Source: Cyclobacterium sp. 1_MG-2023
GTDB taxonomy: Bacteria > Bacteroidota > Bacteroidia > Cytophagales > Cyclobacteriaceae
Length of the DNA stretch: 64,000 nucleotides
Direction: 5' to 3'
NCBI RefSeq assembly: GCF_030546805.1
Contig: NZ_JAUOPC010000010.1
Location: forward strand, 186,001 to 250,000
Shown here piece by piece: positions 43,254-52,360 of the stretch; the stretch's first letter is position 1; each line of letters begins with the position of its first letter. The position numbers were made by a program, and so were the translations under genes. A model generated the notes under the pieces. The model was not told where the DNA came from. It made no database searches and saw nothing but the letters and a program-made list of their open reading frames with translations.

Positions 43254-44321
43254 CTATTTGGATTTAAAGACCCCTTCATTGATCATCATTTGAAAAGAAT
43301 CTTCCATCGTTTGTTTCAAAGGCATAAATTTGATGCCCAACTCTTTTTTAATTTTAGAATTGTCTGCATGGAAAGGAATATTTACATTATTCTTGATGTA
43401 TTTTCGCGTAAACAATTTATTGGCCATTGGCCCTATCAACATCAATAACCATTTTGGCATTGCTCTTTTCGGCAAAAGGTATTTGTCACCGAATTTAGGT
43501 AGCAGAATTTCACTCATTTCCAATAGGTTTGTATCATAAGCAGATGTAATATAGCGCCCTTTTGCTTCAGGGGTAAATCCTGCTTTATAATGAGCTTCAG
43601 CTACATCCCGAACGTCAACTACACCAAGCCCCATTTTAGGCGCCCCCATTTTGAGTTCTCCGCTTCCAAGCATTTTCAGTATATTTATGCTTTCTGAAGT
43701 TGTATTGCCAAGGTTCAATGCCGGCCCCAGTACAAGGGACATGTTAATGGTCACCAAGTCCCACTGATTTTGTGATTTTTCTAATTCCCAGGCCTTCTTT
43801 TCAGCCAAAGTTTTTGAATAAGAATAAGGCTGGTAGTCTAAGGAGGCTGTAGTATTCCATACTTCTTCAGTAATTTTGCCTTCAGGGGCCTTGATCGTGT
43901 CGATGGCATCCGTGTATATGGCCGCACAACTGCTGGTAACAATAATGCGTTTTACGCTACTTACTTCTTTCGCAGTATTTAAAACGTTGGCTGTTCCACT
44001 TACGGCTGGTGCTATCAATTCCGTTTGTGGATCCTTTATATCCATTGTAAATGGGGAAGCCGTATGGTATACCAAAGCACAACCTTCCATGGCTGCTTTG
44101 TAAGAATCCGGTTTCATTAAGTCACCGGAAAAGAACTTTATTTCTCCCTTTGACTTGGAAGCTAGCGCTTTTAAATGACTAATTTTCTTGTCATTATTAG
44201 GGTCTCGAACCGCTGCATGCACTGTTATTCCTTCATCTAATAGTTTTTTTACCAGCCAACTGGCGACGTATCCATTGGCACCTGTTACCAATACTGGTTT
44301 AGATTTATCTATTGTTGTCAT
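43254..44321 (-). CDS. NAD(P)-dependent reductase of the dihydroflavonol-4-reductase-like SDR group
   Basis: This 355-residue extended-type short-chain dehydrogenase has the nucleotide loop VLVTGANGYVASWLVKKLL at the N-terminus and the catalytic YSYSKTLAEKKAWE (YXXXK). Such proteins reduce ketones or aldehydes with NADPH; the actual substrate is unknown. I start it at the ATG at 44321 (MTTIDKSKPV), because the upstream Met would add 22 residues that overlap the preceding gene's stop region. It is the last of three genes, after an AraC regulator and another oxidoreductase. Confidence 0.83.
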   Translation of the reverse strand: MTTIDKSKPVLVTGANGYVASWLVKKLLDEGITVHAAVRDPNNDKKISHLKALASKSKGEIKFFSGDLMKPDSYKAAMEGCALVYHTASPFTMDIKDPQTELIAPAVSGTANVLNTAKEVSSVKRIIVTSSCAAIYTDAIDTIKAPEGKITEEVWNTTASLDYQPYSYSKTLAEKKAWELEKSQNQWDLVTINMSLVLGPALNLGNTTSESINILKMLGSGELKMGAPKMGLGVVDVRDVAEAHYKAGFTPEAKGRYITSAYDTNLLEMSEILLPKFGDKYLLPKRAMPKWLLMLIGPMANKLFTRKYIKNNVNIPFHADNSKIKKELGIKFMPLKQTMEDSFQMMINEGVFKSK

Positions 44322-44331
44322 TTTTTTAAAA

Positions 44332-45012
44332 TTAATTATTAAAGTAAAACCCGGATTCTGCCAAATATTTAATTTGTATAGGTTCAATGATTTTTATCGC
44401 TATTGGTCTTTTAAGTAGAGATAGCATTGCTTTGCCTAAATCACTACTTCCGATGGTACCTTTCATTTTTTTAATCATAGGAAAAACAGGCCTAAGGAGG
44501 GAATACATTGTATTGTACCATCCGGTTTTTGATTTTATCCCTTTTTCGGGTAGAATTAATCCAGGCCGAAATGCATAGGCATCCTTAAAGCCAAGATTTA
44601 AAAGGTAGTTTTCAGTTTTGCCTTTTACTCTTGCCCACATGTACTTACCCTTCTCTGTACTGTCTGTTCCTACCCCCGAGACATAAATTATTTTCATGTC
44701 AGCGTTTATTTTAAATAGGGTGTCAAATAAAATTTTGCTATAGCCAAAAGTCATTTTGGTATAATCAGTTTCATCAATTCCTAAAGCAGAAACCCCCATG
44801 CAATGGAAACAGCCGTCATATCCGGTCAATTTGTCGGTATGCGAAGGAATCTCTGAAAAATCTGTGATCAAGAGCTCTTTAAGTTTGGGGTGTTTTGTTT
44901 CAATTGACTTTCGATTAATAACCAATACTTCCGAAACTGTTGGAGAATCCAGACTTTCTAATAGCGCTGCATGACCTACCATTCCGGTAGACCCTGTAAT
45001 AATTATTTTCAT
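44332..45012 (-). CDS. NAD(P)-binding oxidoreductase-like protein (atypical SDR)
   Basis: This 226-residue protein begins with the Rossmann loop MKIIITGSTGMVGHAALLE (TGXXGXXG). It has CFHCMGVSALG and IYVSGVGTDSTEKGKYMWARVKGKTE, where the YXXXK of classical SDRs is replaced by a W-A-R-V-K pattern, as in the atypical SDR/NAD(P)H-binding group (HTATIP2/YbjT-like). It may be a redox enzyme or a cofactor sensor. It lies 6 bp after the AraC gene and 10 bp before the SDR gene, so the three are one operon. Confidence 0.8.
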   Translation of the reverse strand: MKIIITGSTGMVGHAALLESLDSPTVSEVLVINRKSIETKHPKLKELLITDFSEIPSHTDKLTGYDGCFHCMGVSALGIDETDYTKMTFGYSKILFDTLFKINADMKIIYVSGVGTDSTEKGKYMWARVKGKTENYLLNLGFKDAYAFRPGLILPEKGIKSKTGWYNTMYSLLRPVFPMIKKMKGTIGSSDLGKAMLSLLKRPIAIKIIEPIQIKYLAESGFYFNN

Positions 45013-45018
45013 TGAAAA

Positions 45019-45936
45019 TTAATTTAGGGAGACTTTGTTCCGATACTCATTGGGGCTTAAACCAGTCTTGGATTTAAACAAGCGACTGAAATAGTGTGGG
45101 TAGTTAAAGCCCAATTTATATGCAATACCACTTATAGCGTCTGAATCACTTAACAATAGCATTTTGGCCTTTTCTATTATGAAATGATTGATATGGTCTT
45201 TTATACTTAGACCTGTTTCTTTTTTCAACAAATCACTTAGATAATGGGGAGAAAGGTGAATGGCCTCAGTAAAATAATCAATAGGAGGGGTGCCCTGATC
45301 TTCAAATTTCCCTTCTTTATAATAATCTTTTAACAATGTCTCAAATTGACTTACTACATCTATATTTTGAGCTGTTCTGGTATTGAATTGCCGCTCATAG
45401 TAGCGCAAACTGTAATTCAATAGTAATTCCAAAGTGCTTACGATAACCCTTTGACTATGGTTATCAATGCGCTCATCAATTTCGATTTGAATCAATTTGA
45501 CACATTCATTTAAGGTATTTTGCTCTGCGTCAGAAAGGTGAAGTGCTTCATACACATCGTAAGAGAAAAAGCCATAATTATCCATTCTTTTTCCCAAGTC
45601 GGTATTGCGAATAAGGTCGGGATGAATAAATAGCATCCATCCGTGAATTTCATTTAATTGCTGCTCTTTTTGGGTGGATATAACTTGATTGGGCGCTGTG
45701 AAAATTAATACTCCCTCATTAAAATCATAGGAGTTTCGTCCATAATCTAAGCCACAACTGGCATCTTTTAGAGCTATGGAGTACAAATCAGTAACGAGTT
45801 TTTTACCGATCAATTGGGGGCCTATTTGCAGTTGACTTACATCTAGGATACTGATTAGAGGGTGCGAAGTCTTGGGGAATCCAAGTAGTTTATGAAGTTC
45901 GCTAATGGATTTTATATAAAATATATCTTCTTGCAT
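45019..45936 (-). CDS. AraC family transcriptional regulator
   Basis: This 305-residue regulator has an N-terminal cupin-like sensing domain (about 1-170) and a C-terminal AraC double helix-turn-helix (about 200-300) with HLSPHYLSDLLKKETGLSIKDH and AYKLGFNYPHYFSRLFKSKTGLSPNEYR, the typical end. It leads the operon with two oxidoreductase genes and probably controls them. The inducer is unknown; Bacteroidota often use this arrangement for aldehyde or quinone reductases. Confidence 0.9.
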   Translation of the reverse strand: MQEDIFYIKSISELHKLLGFPKTSHPLISILDVSQLQIGPQLIGKKLVTDLYSIALKDASCGLDYGRNSYDFNEGVLIFTAPNQVISTQKEQQLNEIHGWMLFIHPDLIRNTDLGKRMDNYGFFSYDVYEALHLSDAEQNTLNECVKLIQIEIDERIDNHSQRVIVSTLELLLNYSLRYYERQFNTRTAQNIDVVSQFETLLKDYYKEGKFEDQGTPPIDYFTEAIHLSPHYLSDLLKKETGLSIKDHINHFIIEKAKMLLLSDSDAISGIAYKLGFNYPHYFSRLFKSKTGLSPNEYRNKVSLN

Positions 45937-46096
45937 TTTTTATTAATTTCAGGTTCAAATTTCACCGAATATATTTAATAACAATAACACAAAATGCAGA
46001 AAGACTAACACATAGAAAACTCGTTTTTAAATTTGTTGGTTACCCCATCAATAATTGTAAGGAAAAATTCCTTTTTTTCTGATTTCAATTGTTCTT

Positions 46097-47053
46097 TTAA
46101 CCTTTTAGCAGTTGTTCCAATAGTTTTTCTCGTTTCACCAAGTAGGAGAATTGCTTCTCCTCATTCACTACTGCTATAAATTCATGAGAAGAAATCAAGG
46201 ACATTGTCACTTGTTTTTCAATATCTTCGGGGGACTGATTGGTGGTATTGATCTTTTCCGTTATCAATACTTCATCAAGTGAGGTTTCTAAGCTTTCGGC
46301 ATTTAGCCAGCTTGTGTGTTCTTTTGTATAGCTTGGGTTTATGGGATCTGATGGTAAATTTACCCACTCCATTTCTTCTTCAGGTAAAGGAGGATTTTCA
46401 GGAGGGGACTGAATTTTCTTTAGAAAGTTTTCCAATAAAGTGATGCTGGATCTTGAGCTATACGGATCGTGGCTATATCCTAACCTTCCTTTGTGATTAA
46501 CAATTTTGGCACCTTGGTCTAAAACTATTGAATAAGCGTCCGAATATGCCTTTTCAAACCATGGGAATTGATTGGCCAATGCCCACCTTACTTTTTGTGG
46601 TTCTGCCCAGCCAATGTATTTTTTTCTAGTACCCTTAGTTGATTCTAAAAATACAATCCCTTTTATTCCTTTCCGATTTTCAAAAATAATGGACATAATG
46701 TACAAGCGGGAAGCCAACCATTCTTTTCCTCGGCCTAAGTTAATGATTACATAGTCCACCTCACCGGAAGTCTCTAGAATGGTACTGAAATTACCGGCCG
46801 TACTGTCATTTACATTTGCAGCCTCTGCTTTTTGTCTTAAGTCCAATGCTCCCTGAGCCACCCAATTGGGAGAGAATGCTTCTGCTTTTGCTAAATCTAA
46901 AGAAATTCCTGCAATTGATAGTCCTGTCAAACGTCCCGACAGGCTTTTAATTAACGCAGGAATTTCTTTACGAAAAAGAATAAAGACAATTAATAAAACC
47001 AAAGGGTAAAGGATAGCACTTGCCAAAGCGGCAATATCTAAATTTATATTCAT
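46097..47053 (-). CDS. Conserved membrane-anchored protein of unknown function
   Basis: I do not recognise a named family for this 318-residue protein, though its pattern (VDYVIINLGRGKEWLASRL, KGIVFLESTKGTRKKYIGWA, VRWALANQFPWFEKAY) is one I associate with an uncharacterised but widespread bacterial family. It has one N-terminal membrane helix (LASAILYPLVLLIVFILF), then a linker (RKEIPALIKSLSGRL), a mixed alpha/beta domain, a proline-rich stretch (QSPPENPPLPEEE) and a C-terminal segment EFIAVVNEEKQFSYLVKREKLL that looks like half of a CBS domain. I place the start at 47053 (MNINLDIAAL). It is not in an obvious operon. The soluble part should face the cytoplasm. No catalytic motif was seen. 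Confidence 0.65.
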   Translation of the reverse strand: MNINLDIAALASAILYPLVLLIVFILFRKEIPALIKSLSGRLTGLSIAGISLDLAKAEAFSPNWVAQGALDLRQKAEAANVNDSTAGNFSTILETSGEVDYVIINLGRGKEWLASRLYIMSIIFENRKGIKGIVFLESTKGTRKKYIGWAEPQKVRWALANQFPWFEKAYSDAYSIVLDQGAKIVNHKGRLGYSHDPYSSRSSITLLENFLKKIQSPPENPPLPEEEMEWVNLPSDPINPSYTKEHTSWLNAESLETSLDEVLITEKINTTNQSPEDIEKQVTMSLISSHEFIAVVNEEKQFSYLVKREKLLEQLLKG

Positions 47054-47080
47054 GATTTTAAAAGTTAAAACTATTTCCAA

Positions 47081-47391
47081 CCATAGGAGCTGATTTCCTG
47101 TAGCTCATTTGGCTGTTGGTAAATATTTGCCAATAAGTCCTGCACACCTCATGAACCTATGAAATAGTGGTAGGAGATTGCTGTTAAGGCATTTGAATAG
47201 TAGTTGGTTCTATTTTGATGTTTTTATGTATGGTTGGTTTTTTGCTACATCAAAATGCCATTAATAAAAATAGGTAAAAAAATCGAAAAGTTCTTATTAG
47301 CAGTGTTTTATGTTGTTTTAGTAGAGGAGGAATCAGGTGAGCTTATTCGATGTTTAACCTGTCCTTATTAAAATTTCTTGTCCAATACCTT
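47081..47391. other. Intergenic region without recognised features
   Basis: About 310 bp downstream of the DUF4260 gene and upstream of the membrane-protein gene. No gene, no terminator and no full promoter consensus was seen. Confidence 0.45.
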
Positions 47392-47754
47392 TTACTTTCC
47401 TATTTCGCCCAAGTGCGTATGTTTAAAGCTGTCAGTGAACTTTAGCCCATAGCCAAAAATTCTATCCATTGCAGCATGTCCAAATAAAATGATGCCTGCT
47501 AAAATTAGTACGGGTATGTTTACGGTGGTGCCTAGGATAAATAGTATTATTGCCGTCAACTTATGGTGGAAAAAATTATATAGGTAAGCGCCATATTTAG
47601 GATTGATTAAATAGCCTAACATTGATAAGTCAGGCAATAAAATACATGCCGGAAAAACCCACCAAGCATAATTTAAATCAGTAAACAAGAATATTGCGAG
47701 CAAAAACTGCCCTAATTCCTCAAATTTTAAAAGGGTACTCATATTTTTTGTCAT
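47392..47754 (-). CDS. DUF4260 family membrane protein
   Basis: This 120-residue integral membrane protein matches DUF4260 by size and pattern: LKFEELGQFLLAIFLF, then YAWWVFPACILLPDLSMLGYL, NPKYGAYLYNFFHH, a third hydrophobic helix and GHAAMDRIFGYGLK near the C-terminus. Conserved His, Asp and Tyr residues suggest a functional membrane site, but no activity is known. The Crp-type gene upstream ends 65 bp before this start on the same strand. Confidence 0.8.
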   Translation of the reverse strand: MTKNMSTLLKFEELGQFLLAIFLFTDLNYAWWVFPACILLPDLSMLGYLINPKYGAYLYNFFHHKLTAIILFILGTTVNIPVLILAGIILFGHAAMDRIFGYGLKFTDSFKHTHLGEIGK

Positions 47755-47819
47755 GGTTTTTGAATTGTTTTGTTGCCTACAAAATTCAACAAATTTTATT
47801 CGATTCCCCTTGACTTAAA

Positions 47820-48410
47820 TCAAGAACTTGTACGCTTACGATTTCTTATTCTACTTAGGGTTTCAGCCGACATACCTAGCACAGAGGCAATGTATTGCAA
47901 GGGGACCTGATTAAATAATTCTTTGTTTTGTCTATAATACAAATCATATCGCTCCTCAGCTGTCATGGAAATGTGCGAAAAAACCCTGTCTTCAAGCATC
48001 GCAAAGCATTTTACTATAAAATCTTTTTCTAAACTATTCCACCTAGGGTATTCATTACAAAGTTTAACGTAATTTTGTTTACTAATCGTAACCAAAGAAG
48101 TGTTTACCAAGGCCTGGATATTCCATCGGTTTGGTTTGTCAAAGAAAAAGCCCATTACTTCAGTGATCAAATAGTTTTCTGTAGATATCCACTGCGTGAC
48201 CTCCTTACCATCAGCAATGGTGAAAATCCTAAGCATGCCTGATTTTATAAAACTTAAGCGGTCACATTTCTTGCCCGATAGGGTGAAAAAATCATTTTTT
48301 AGAAGCTTTTCTTCATGAAAAAAAGGTTGAATTATATCCAATTCACGGTTAGAAAACTTACCAAAATGTTCTTGTAATATTTGATTGATTTCTTTCAAAA
48401 CAGATAACAA
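47820..48410 (-). CDS. Crp/Fnr family transcriptional regulator
   Basis: This 196-residue regulator has a cyclic-nucleotide-binding-type beta-roll (about 25-120, LSFIKSGMLRIFTIADGKEVTQWI) and a short C-terminal winged helix with YIASVLGMSAETLSRIRNRKR. Key cAMP-binding residues (the RXSXXGEXA-type motif) are not present, so it probably senses another signal or none. The Bacteroidota have many such single Crp-type regulators. Its targets are unknown; the DUF4260 gene directly downstream is a possible one. Confidence 0.87.
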   Translation of the reverse strand: MLSVLKEINQILQEHFGKFSNRELDIIQPFFHEEKLLKNDFFTLSGKKCDRLSFIKSGMLRIFTIADGKEVTQWISTENYLITEVMGFFFDKPNRWNIQALVNTSLVTISKQNYVKLCNEYPRWNSLEKDFIVKCFAMLEDRVFSHISMTAEERYDLYYRQNKELFNQVPLQYIASVLGMSAETLSRIRNRKRTSS

Positions 48411-48518
48411 AATAAACGTATTTTAGCCTTAGACCAAATTTGGATGCTTGAAAAATTAAGACATTGGCTTATAAGGGCCCTTTTGCTCTTAAATTCTATG
48501 AAAGTTGCTTGTAAATTT

Positions 48519-48938
48519 TCAAATCCCCAAAGTCATCAAATGCTTTACTTTATGGTAATTTAAAGCGGCTTTAATGCATTCTTTCAATTCAGCTACCGGT
48601 ACCTTTTGGTCAAGTTGAAAGACAATGGCACGTTTCCCTTCAAATTCAAAAGTATGTTCATAAACTATCCTAAAGGTAGGAACCAATCTGCTTGTGCATT
48701 TAAAATACAAGGCGTATTGGTTTGGTTTTTTTTCTTTCCAATCCATACGCAATGTACTTCCATGTTTGGTCAAGAAACTAGGTTCGCCCCATTTTAAGGT
48801 TTCTTCCAAATGGGAAATACCTTCAACCTCCTGGGCTGTTTCTATAACCAGATTTCGTAAATTTCGCATTTTATCTTTTACGAAATCCGGGTAATTGGCA
48901 AAGACAACTTCTACTCTTGGGTCTGTAGTCAGTTTCAT
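48519..48938 (-). CDS. DUF1801 family protein
   Basis: This 139-residue cytoplasmic protein matches the DUF1801/YdhG-like fold: KMRNLRNLVIETAQEVEG, then LEETLKWGEPSFLTKHGS, MDWKEKKPNQYALYFKC and an ending with a helix. The family is widespread, small and of unknown function. It is the last of a YafY, effector-binding and DUF1801 gene run, starting 12 bp after the preceding gene's stop. Confidence 0.85.
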   Translation of the reverse strand: MKLTTDPRVEVVFANYPDFVKDKMRNLRNLVIETAQEVEGISHLEETLKWGEPSFLTKHGSTLRMDWKEKKPNQYALYFKCTSRLVPTFRIVYEHTFEFEGKRAIVFQLDQKVPVAELKECIKAALNYHKVKHLMTLGI

Positions 48939-48950
48939 GTATTTCTAGAA

Positions 48951-49412
48951 TTATATGTTTATACCTACATAAAAATCTACTTCTGCATTTGAAGGGTCTG
49001 ATGCTTTCTCTCCATAAATTTCGAAGTCCACGGCGAATGTCCTATTTAAATCCATGGCATAAATTTTATGCCAATGATCGACTACTACACCTTGCATTAA
49101 ATTTCCTTTGGTACTTGTCTTTGCAAAGGTTCCACCGGCAAATTCTTTACCTACCAATCCATCAGGGATATCGTCTAAATTTTCTACACGGCAGCCAAGA
49201 ATAGTTGTGTATGGCGCTGTATGATCGCCTTCATATTCTGTATACAATGAGTAAATATCCTGATTTACTTTATTGGGTATTTTACTTAGAATATTTTCGG
49301 CCATAAACTTTCCCCATAGTGCCGCAATGTCATTGGCAGCTTGCCCATTTTTGTTGGTTGTCCTTATTGAAAGTCCTATGATTTTGAAAGCTTCAATCTT
49401 TGTTGTCTGCAT
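48951..49412 (-). CDS. GyrI-like effector-binding domain protein
   Basis: This 153-residue protein is a stand-alone effector-binding domain of the type found at the C-terminus of AraC/MerR-type multidrug regulators and in SbmC/GyrI. Signs are IIGLSIRTTNKNGQAANDI, IYSLYTEYEGDHTAPYTTILG and a C-terminal FAVDFEIYGEKA. It has no DNA-binding domain. I use the ATG at 49412 (MQTTKIEAFK); a frame from 49439 would begin inside the -7 promoter element at 49437-49444. Members bind hydrophobic compounds. The neighbouring YafY regulator gene on the same strand suggests common control. Confidence 0.82.
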   Translation of the reverse strand: MQTTKIEAFKIIGLSIRTTNKNGQAANDIAALWGKFMAENILSKIPNKVNQDIYSLYTEYEGDHTAPYTTILGCRVENLDDIPDGLVGKEFAGGTFAKTSTKGNLMQGVVVDHWHKIYAMDLNRTFAVDFEIYGEKASDPSNAEVDFYVGINI

Positions 49413-49436
49413 CTTGAATATTGTTTTGATTTGGTG

Positions 49437-49444
49437 CAAATATA
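49437..49444 (-). promoter_or_regulatory. Candidate -7 element (TATATTTG) for the effector-binding gene
   Basis: Exact TANNTTTG match on the minus strand, 25 bp upstream of the ATG at 49412, adjoining the stop of the YafY gene. No TTTG was found 26 bp further upstream. It may let the two downstream genes be expressed apart from the YafY gene. Confidence 0.4.
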
Positions 49445-49446
49445 AT

Positions 49447-50178
49447 TTAGGCTTTTGACATAGGTATGTCAGGGGTGCTCAGGTATTTTTTTCTACACTT
49501 TTCTAAGTATTCTTCTAAAGTCATATCGTGCGGTTGAAAGGTGACGGATAAAACTTCCATTTGCTGTATGCAGTCCAACCGGAATGCCCTAAAATCATTT
49601 CTTATGCGGCAATAAGCAATAAGGATCCAATTCTCTTGCGTAGTATATAATGCAAAGGGTTCTATTTCCCTTTTACTTTGAATATTTTCTAATGATAAAT
49701 AATTAATTCTTACCAATTGATAATTGGTGATGGTAGATTGGAGTTGGATAAGGTAATTACTTGTCTTTATTTGTTCGCTGTTATTACGTACTTGTAGTCT
49801 ACTGGAAAGTAATTCTGTTTTGTCTTTTTGATTGTATTTTAAAACAGCTTTGATTTTGGTAATTGCACTTTCGAACTGGGTACTCAAGGATAGGTCCTTG
49901 TTTTTTCTTATCAATTGTTCGGCAGTGATTAATGCGTTTGCTTCCTCTTGGGTAAATAAGACAGGTGGGATTTTATAACCTTCCATGATAGAGAAGCCTT
50001 TTCCTTCTACGGTTAAAATAGGAATGCCTGAATTCTCAAGGGTTCTTATATCCCGGTAAATTGTTCTTATGCTTACCTGATGTTTGTCAGCAATTTCTTT
50101 CGCAGTAACAATTCTTCCTGCTTGTAATTGAGTCAGCATTGCCGTTAATCTAGTCAGTCTTGGTTTATCTGCTGCCAT
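49447..50178 (-). CDS. YafY family regulator with HTH and WYL domain
   Basis: This 243-residue regulator has an N-terminal DeoR-like helix-turn-helix (LTRLTAMLTQLQAGRIVTAKE, then KHQVSIRTIYRDIRTLENSG) and a C-terminal WYL domain (about 145-240) with IEPFALYTTQENWILIAYC and RNDFRAFRLDCIQQMEVL, the family's ligand-type residues. WYL regulators often respond to nucleic-acid or small-molecule signals. It probably controls the effector-binding and DUF1801 genes directly downstream. The first ATG is used. Confidence 0.88.
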   Translation of the reverse strand: MAADKPRLTRLTAMLTQLQAGRIVTAKEIADKHQVSIRTIYRDIRTLENSGIPILTVEGKGFSIMEGYKIPPVLFTQEEANALITAEQLIRKNKDLSLSTQFESAITKIKAVLKYNQKDKTELLSSRLQVRNNSEQIKTSNYLIQLQSTITNYQLVRINYLSLENIQSKREIEPFALYTTQENWILIAYCRIRNDFRAFRLDCIQQMEVLSVTFQPHDMTLEEYLEKCRKKYLSTPDIPMSKA

Positions 50179-50602
50179 TTCGGAGGTTTTTGCTTATACC
50201 GGAAAGACCGTAATTATTAATCATTGTAAAGTAAATATAGTCAAAAGAAATCTTCAGGCTCTTTATAGGGATTAAGAAGAAGGAAAAATTTTTAACAAAT
50301 AGTTTTATCTCTGCTCACAGCTAAAGCTAGGTCATTAAAATCTTGATCATAATTCTCCGTTCTAACCTATGCTTGATTTCATTATGGGCTTAATAAACTA
50401 CAGTTTGATAAAATTTTTACCTAAATGGAGTTTCCTTCTAATTGTGGCATAAAGAATGCTAGATTAAAATTTTCTTTCCTAATTTATATATTAATAGATT
50501 TTGAGAGAAAATTTTAAATTAAGCGGATACTTCTGAGAGATAGTGTTTTGGATGTGTTTTAGTGATCATTTAATAAAATATTTGCCATAAAAAAAAATCA
50601 AT
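50179..50602. other. Divergent intergenic region without clear features
   Basis: About 420 bp between the YafY gene and the zinc peptidase gene. AATATTTG at 50577-50584 is one base off the -7 consensus and lies 19 bp before the peptidase ATG. Nothing else was identified. Confidence 0.4.
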
Positions 50603-51502
50603 ATGAAATGGAAAGGAAGACGTCAAAGTTCTAATGTGGATGACCGAAGGGGCCAATCCGGTTCCAGAGGAGGGGCTGGCAACTTTAGCAATATGCTGAT
50701 AGGTCCTTTGATTAAAATCCTTTTTTCAAAAGTAGGCTTGGCCATTGCCGGCTTATTTATCATTATCTCTTTTGTCACTGGCAACAACCCACTGAATCTC
50801 CTAAGTGGCTTAATCTCCGGGAATAATGGTCAGCAAATTTCTTCTTCAGCCTACCATGGAACTGAAGAAGAAAATGAACTGGCAGCGTTTAGTGCAACCA
50901 TTCTGGCAAGTACCGAAGATGTTTGGAACGGGATATTGGAAAATTACCGTGAACCTACACTTGTTTTGTTTACAGGGTCTGTCTCTTCTGCCTGTGGGTC
51001 AGCTTCAAGTGCTACTGGTCCATTTTATTGTCCGGGGGACGAAAAATTGTATATAGATCTTAGCTTTTTTGATGACATGGAACGTAAACTAAATGCCCCT
51101 GGCGATTTCGCTCAAGCCTATGTCATAGCCCATGAGGTAGGCCACCATGTGCAGAAATTAATGGGGATTACAGATAAAGTTCATAATTTAAGAGGCCAGG
51201 TGAGTGAGACAGCGTATAATAAATACTCTGTGATGTTGGAATTACAGGCCGATTTTTTTGCTGGTGTATGGGCCAATCGTTCGGAAAGTAGCATGAGTAT
51301 AATGGAAGAAGGAGATTTGGAAGAGGCATTAAATGCCGCAAATGCCATTGGAGACGATCGTTTGCAAAAGCAATCCACAGGAAGGGTAGTGCCGGACTCC
51401 TTTACACATGGCACTTCTGAACAAAGGGTAAGATGGTTTAAAAAGGGTTTTGAAACAGGAGATATTTCGCAGGGTGATACCTTCAATGCCAATAAGCTTT
51501 AA
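50603..51502 (+). CDS. Neutral zinc metallopeptidase (YpfJ family)
   Basis: This 299-residue protein belongs to the YpfJ/neutral zinc metallopeptidase family. The N-terminus is polar (MKWKGRRQSSNVDDRRGQ), then a single membrane helix (SKVGLAIAGLFIIISFVTG) anchors it with the catalytic part outside the cytoplasm. The active site is His177-Glu178-Val-Gly-His181-His182 (HEVGHHVQ), and the third ligand is probably in LELQADFFAGVWAN. FYCPGDEKLYIDLSFF and QRVRWFKKGFETGD are family blocks. Substrates are unknown. It stands alone. Confidence 0.92.
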   Translation: MKWKGRRQSSNVDDRRGQSGSRGGAGNFSNMLIGPLIKILFSKVGLAIAGLFIIISFVTGNNPLNLLSGLISGNNGQQISSSAYHGTEEENELAAFSATILASTEDVWNGILENYREPTLVLFTGSVSSACGSASSATGPFYCPGDEKLYIDLSFFDDMERKLNAPGDFAQAYVIAHEVGHHVQKLMGITDKVHNLRGQVSETAYNKYSVMLELQADFFAGVWANRSESSMSIMEEGDLEEALNAANAIGDDRLQKQSTGRVVPDSFTHGTSEQRVRWFKKGFETGDISQGDTFNANKL

Positions 51503-51604
51503 GAACTATTTACTTTTCTGCAGAATTTAAAGGCTTTTTTGGTTAGAAAAACAGGAGTTGTGATGCTTCAGGAATTGTTTTTTAGGGAATTAGATGCATT
51601 TATA

Positions 51605-52360
51605 TTAATGTGTTCCCCAATTTTGAATCCTTTCGAGGTAAAGGTAACTTTCTATATATTCTTTATGCTCCTTACTGGTCATTTTTTCCAATAAATTCAA
51701 GGCAGAAATATAGCTAGCCAAATTCCCGTTTGAAGAACTGAATTTTCCATCTTCCACAAAAGTTACTAAACTATCGTCCTGTACTTTTAATTTAGGATAA
51801 TCTTTTTGTAACTGTTCCCCACCACCAATCCAGGTGACTATTTTATGGCCATCTGCGATGCCAGATTTACCTACAAGTTGTGCACCAGCACAATTACTCA
51901 CAATATATTTTGCCTCTTTATTTTTCTCTTTTATAAAATCCACTAATCTTTCATTGTGAACTTGTGTGTACATGTCGTATGCACTAGGAATAAACAACGC
52001 AGTTAATTTGGGACAATTATCAAAAGTATAATCAGGTAGAAACCGCATTCCTTCTTCAGTCGTGATGGGTAGATCATTTGATGCTATTGTTACAACGTTA
52101 AATAGCTGGTTTCCATCTTTATCAGGTTTTGAAAAAACATCAGAAGATGCAATAACTTCACTTTGTAAAACCCCATCATAAATTAAAAGCCCAATCGTGG
52201 GTAATTCAGGTTTAAAGGGTTTTAGGTGCTTCCCTTTTATGTCTTTAGTTTTATCAGTTGTGTTGGCTCCGGAATTGTCACTTTTTTTTGAGTAATCAGC
52301 GCTACAGGCAACAAAGAGCGTTGCTGAAAATAGTACAATAAAATTGACTAAATGTCTCAT
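51605..52360 (-). CDS. DJ-1/PfpI family lipoprotein
   Basis: This 251-residue protein has a lipoprotein signal ending in LFVAC followed by a polar linker. The remainder is a DJ-1/PfpI (class I glutamine amidotransferase-like) domain: TIGLLIYDGVLQSEVIASSDVF at the start and the nucleophile elbow YIVSNCAGAQLVGKSG with its Cys. Most family members are cytoplasmic; the lipidated form places this one in the periplasm or membrane. It could be a chaperone-, glyoxalase- or transcription-factor-like protein by descent; activity is not predictable. The TonB receptor gene lies downstream on the same strand after a 202-bp gap. Confidence 0.85.
   Translation of the reverse strand: MRHLVNFIVLFSATLFVACSADYSKKSDNSGANTTDKTKDIKGKHLKPFKPELPTIGLLIYDGVLQSEVIASSDVFSKPDKDGNQLFNVVTIASNDLPITTEEGMRFLPDYTFDNCPKLTALFIPSAYDMYTQVHNERLVDFIKEKNKEAKYIVSNCAGAQLVGKSGIADGHKIVTWIGGGEQLQKDYPKLKVQDDSLVTFVEDGKFSSSNGNLASYISALNLLEKMTSKEHKEYIESYLYLERIQNWGTH

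Noticed and set aside
47160-47220. GGAGATTGCTGTTAAGG, weakly like the start of the dispersed repeat
   Set aside because: No further blocks follow at the right spacing.
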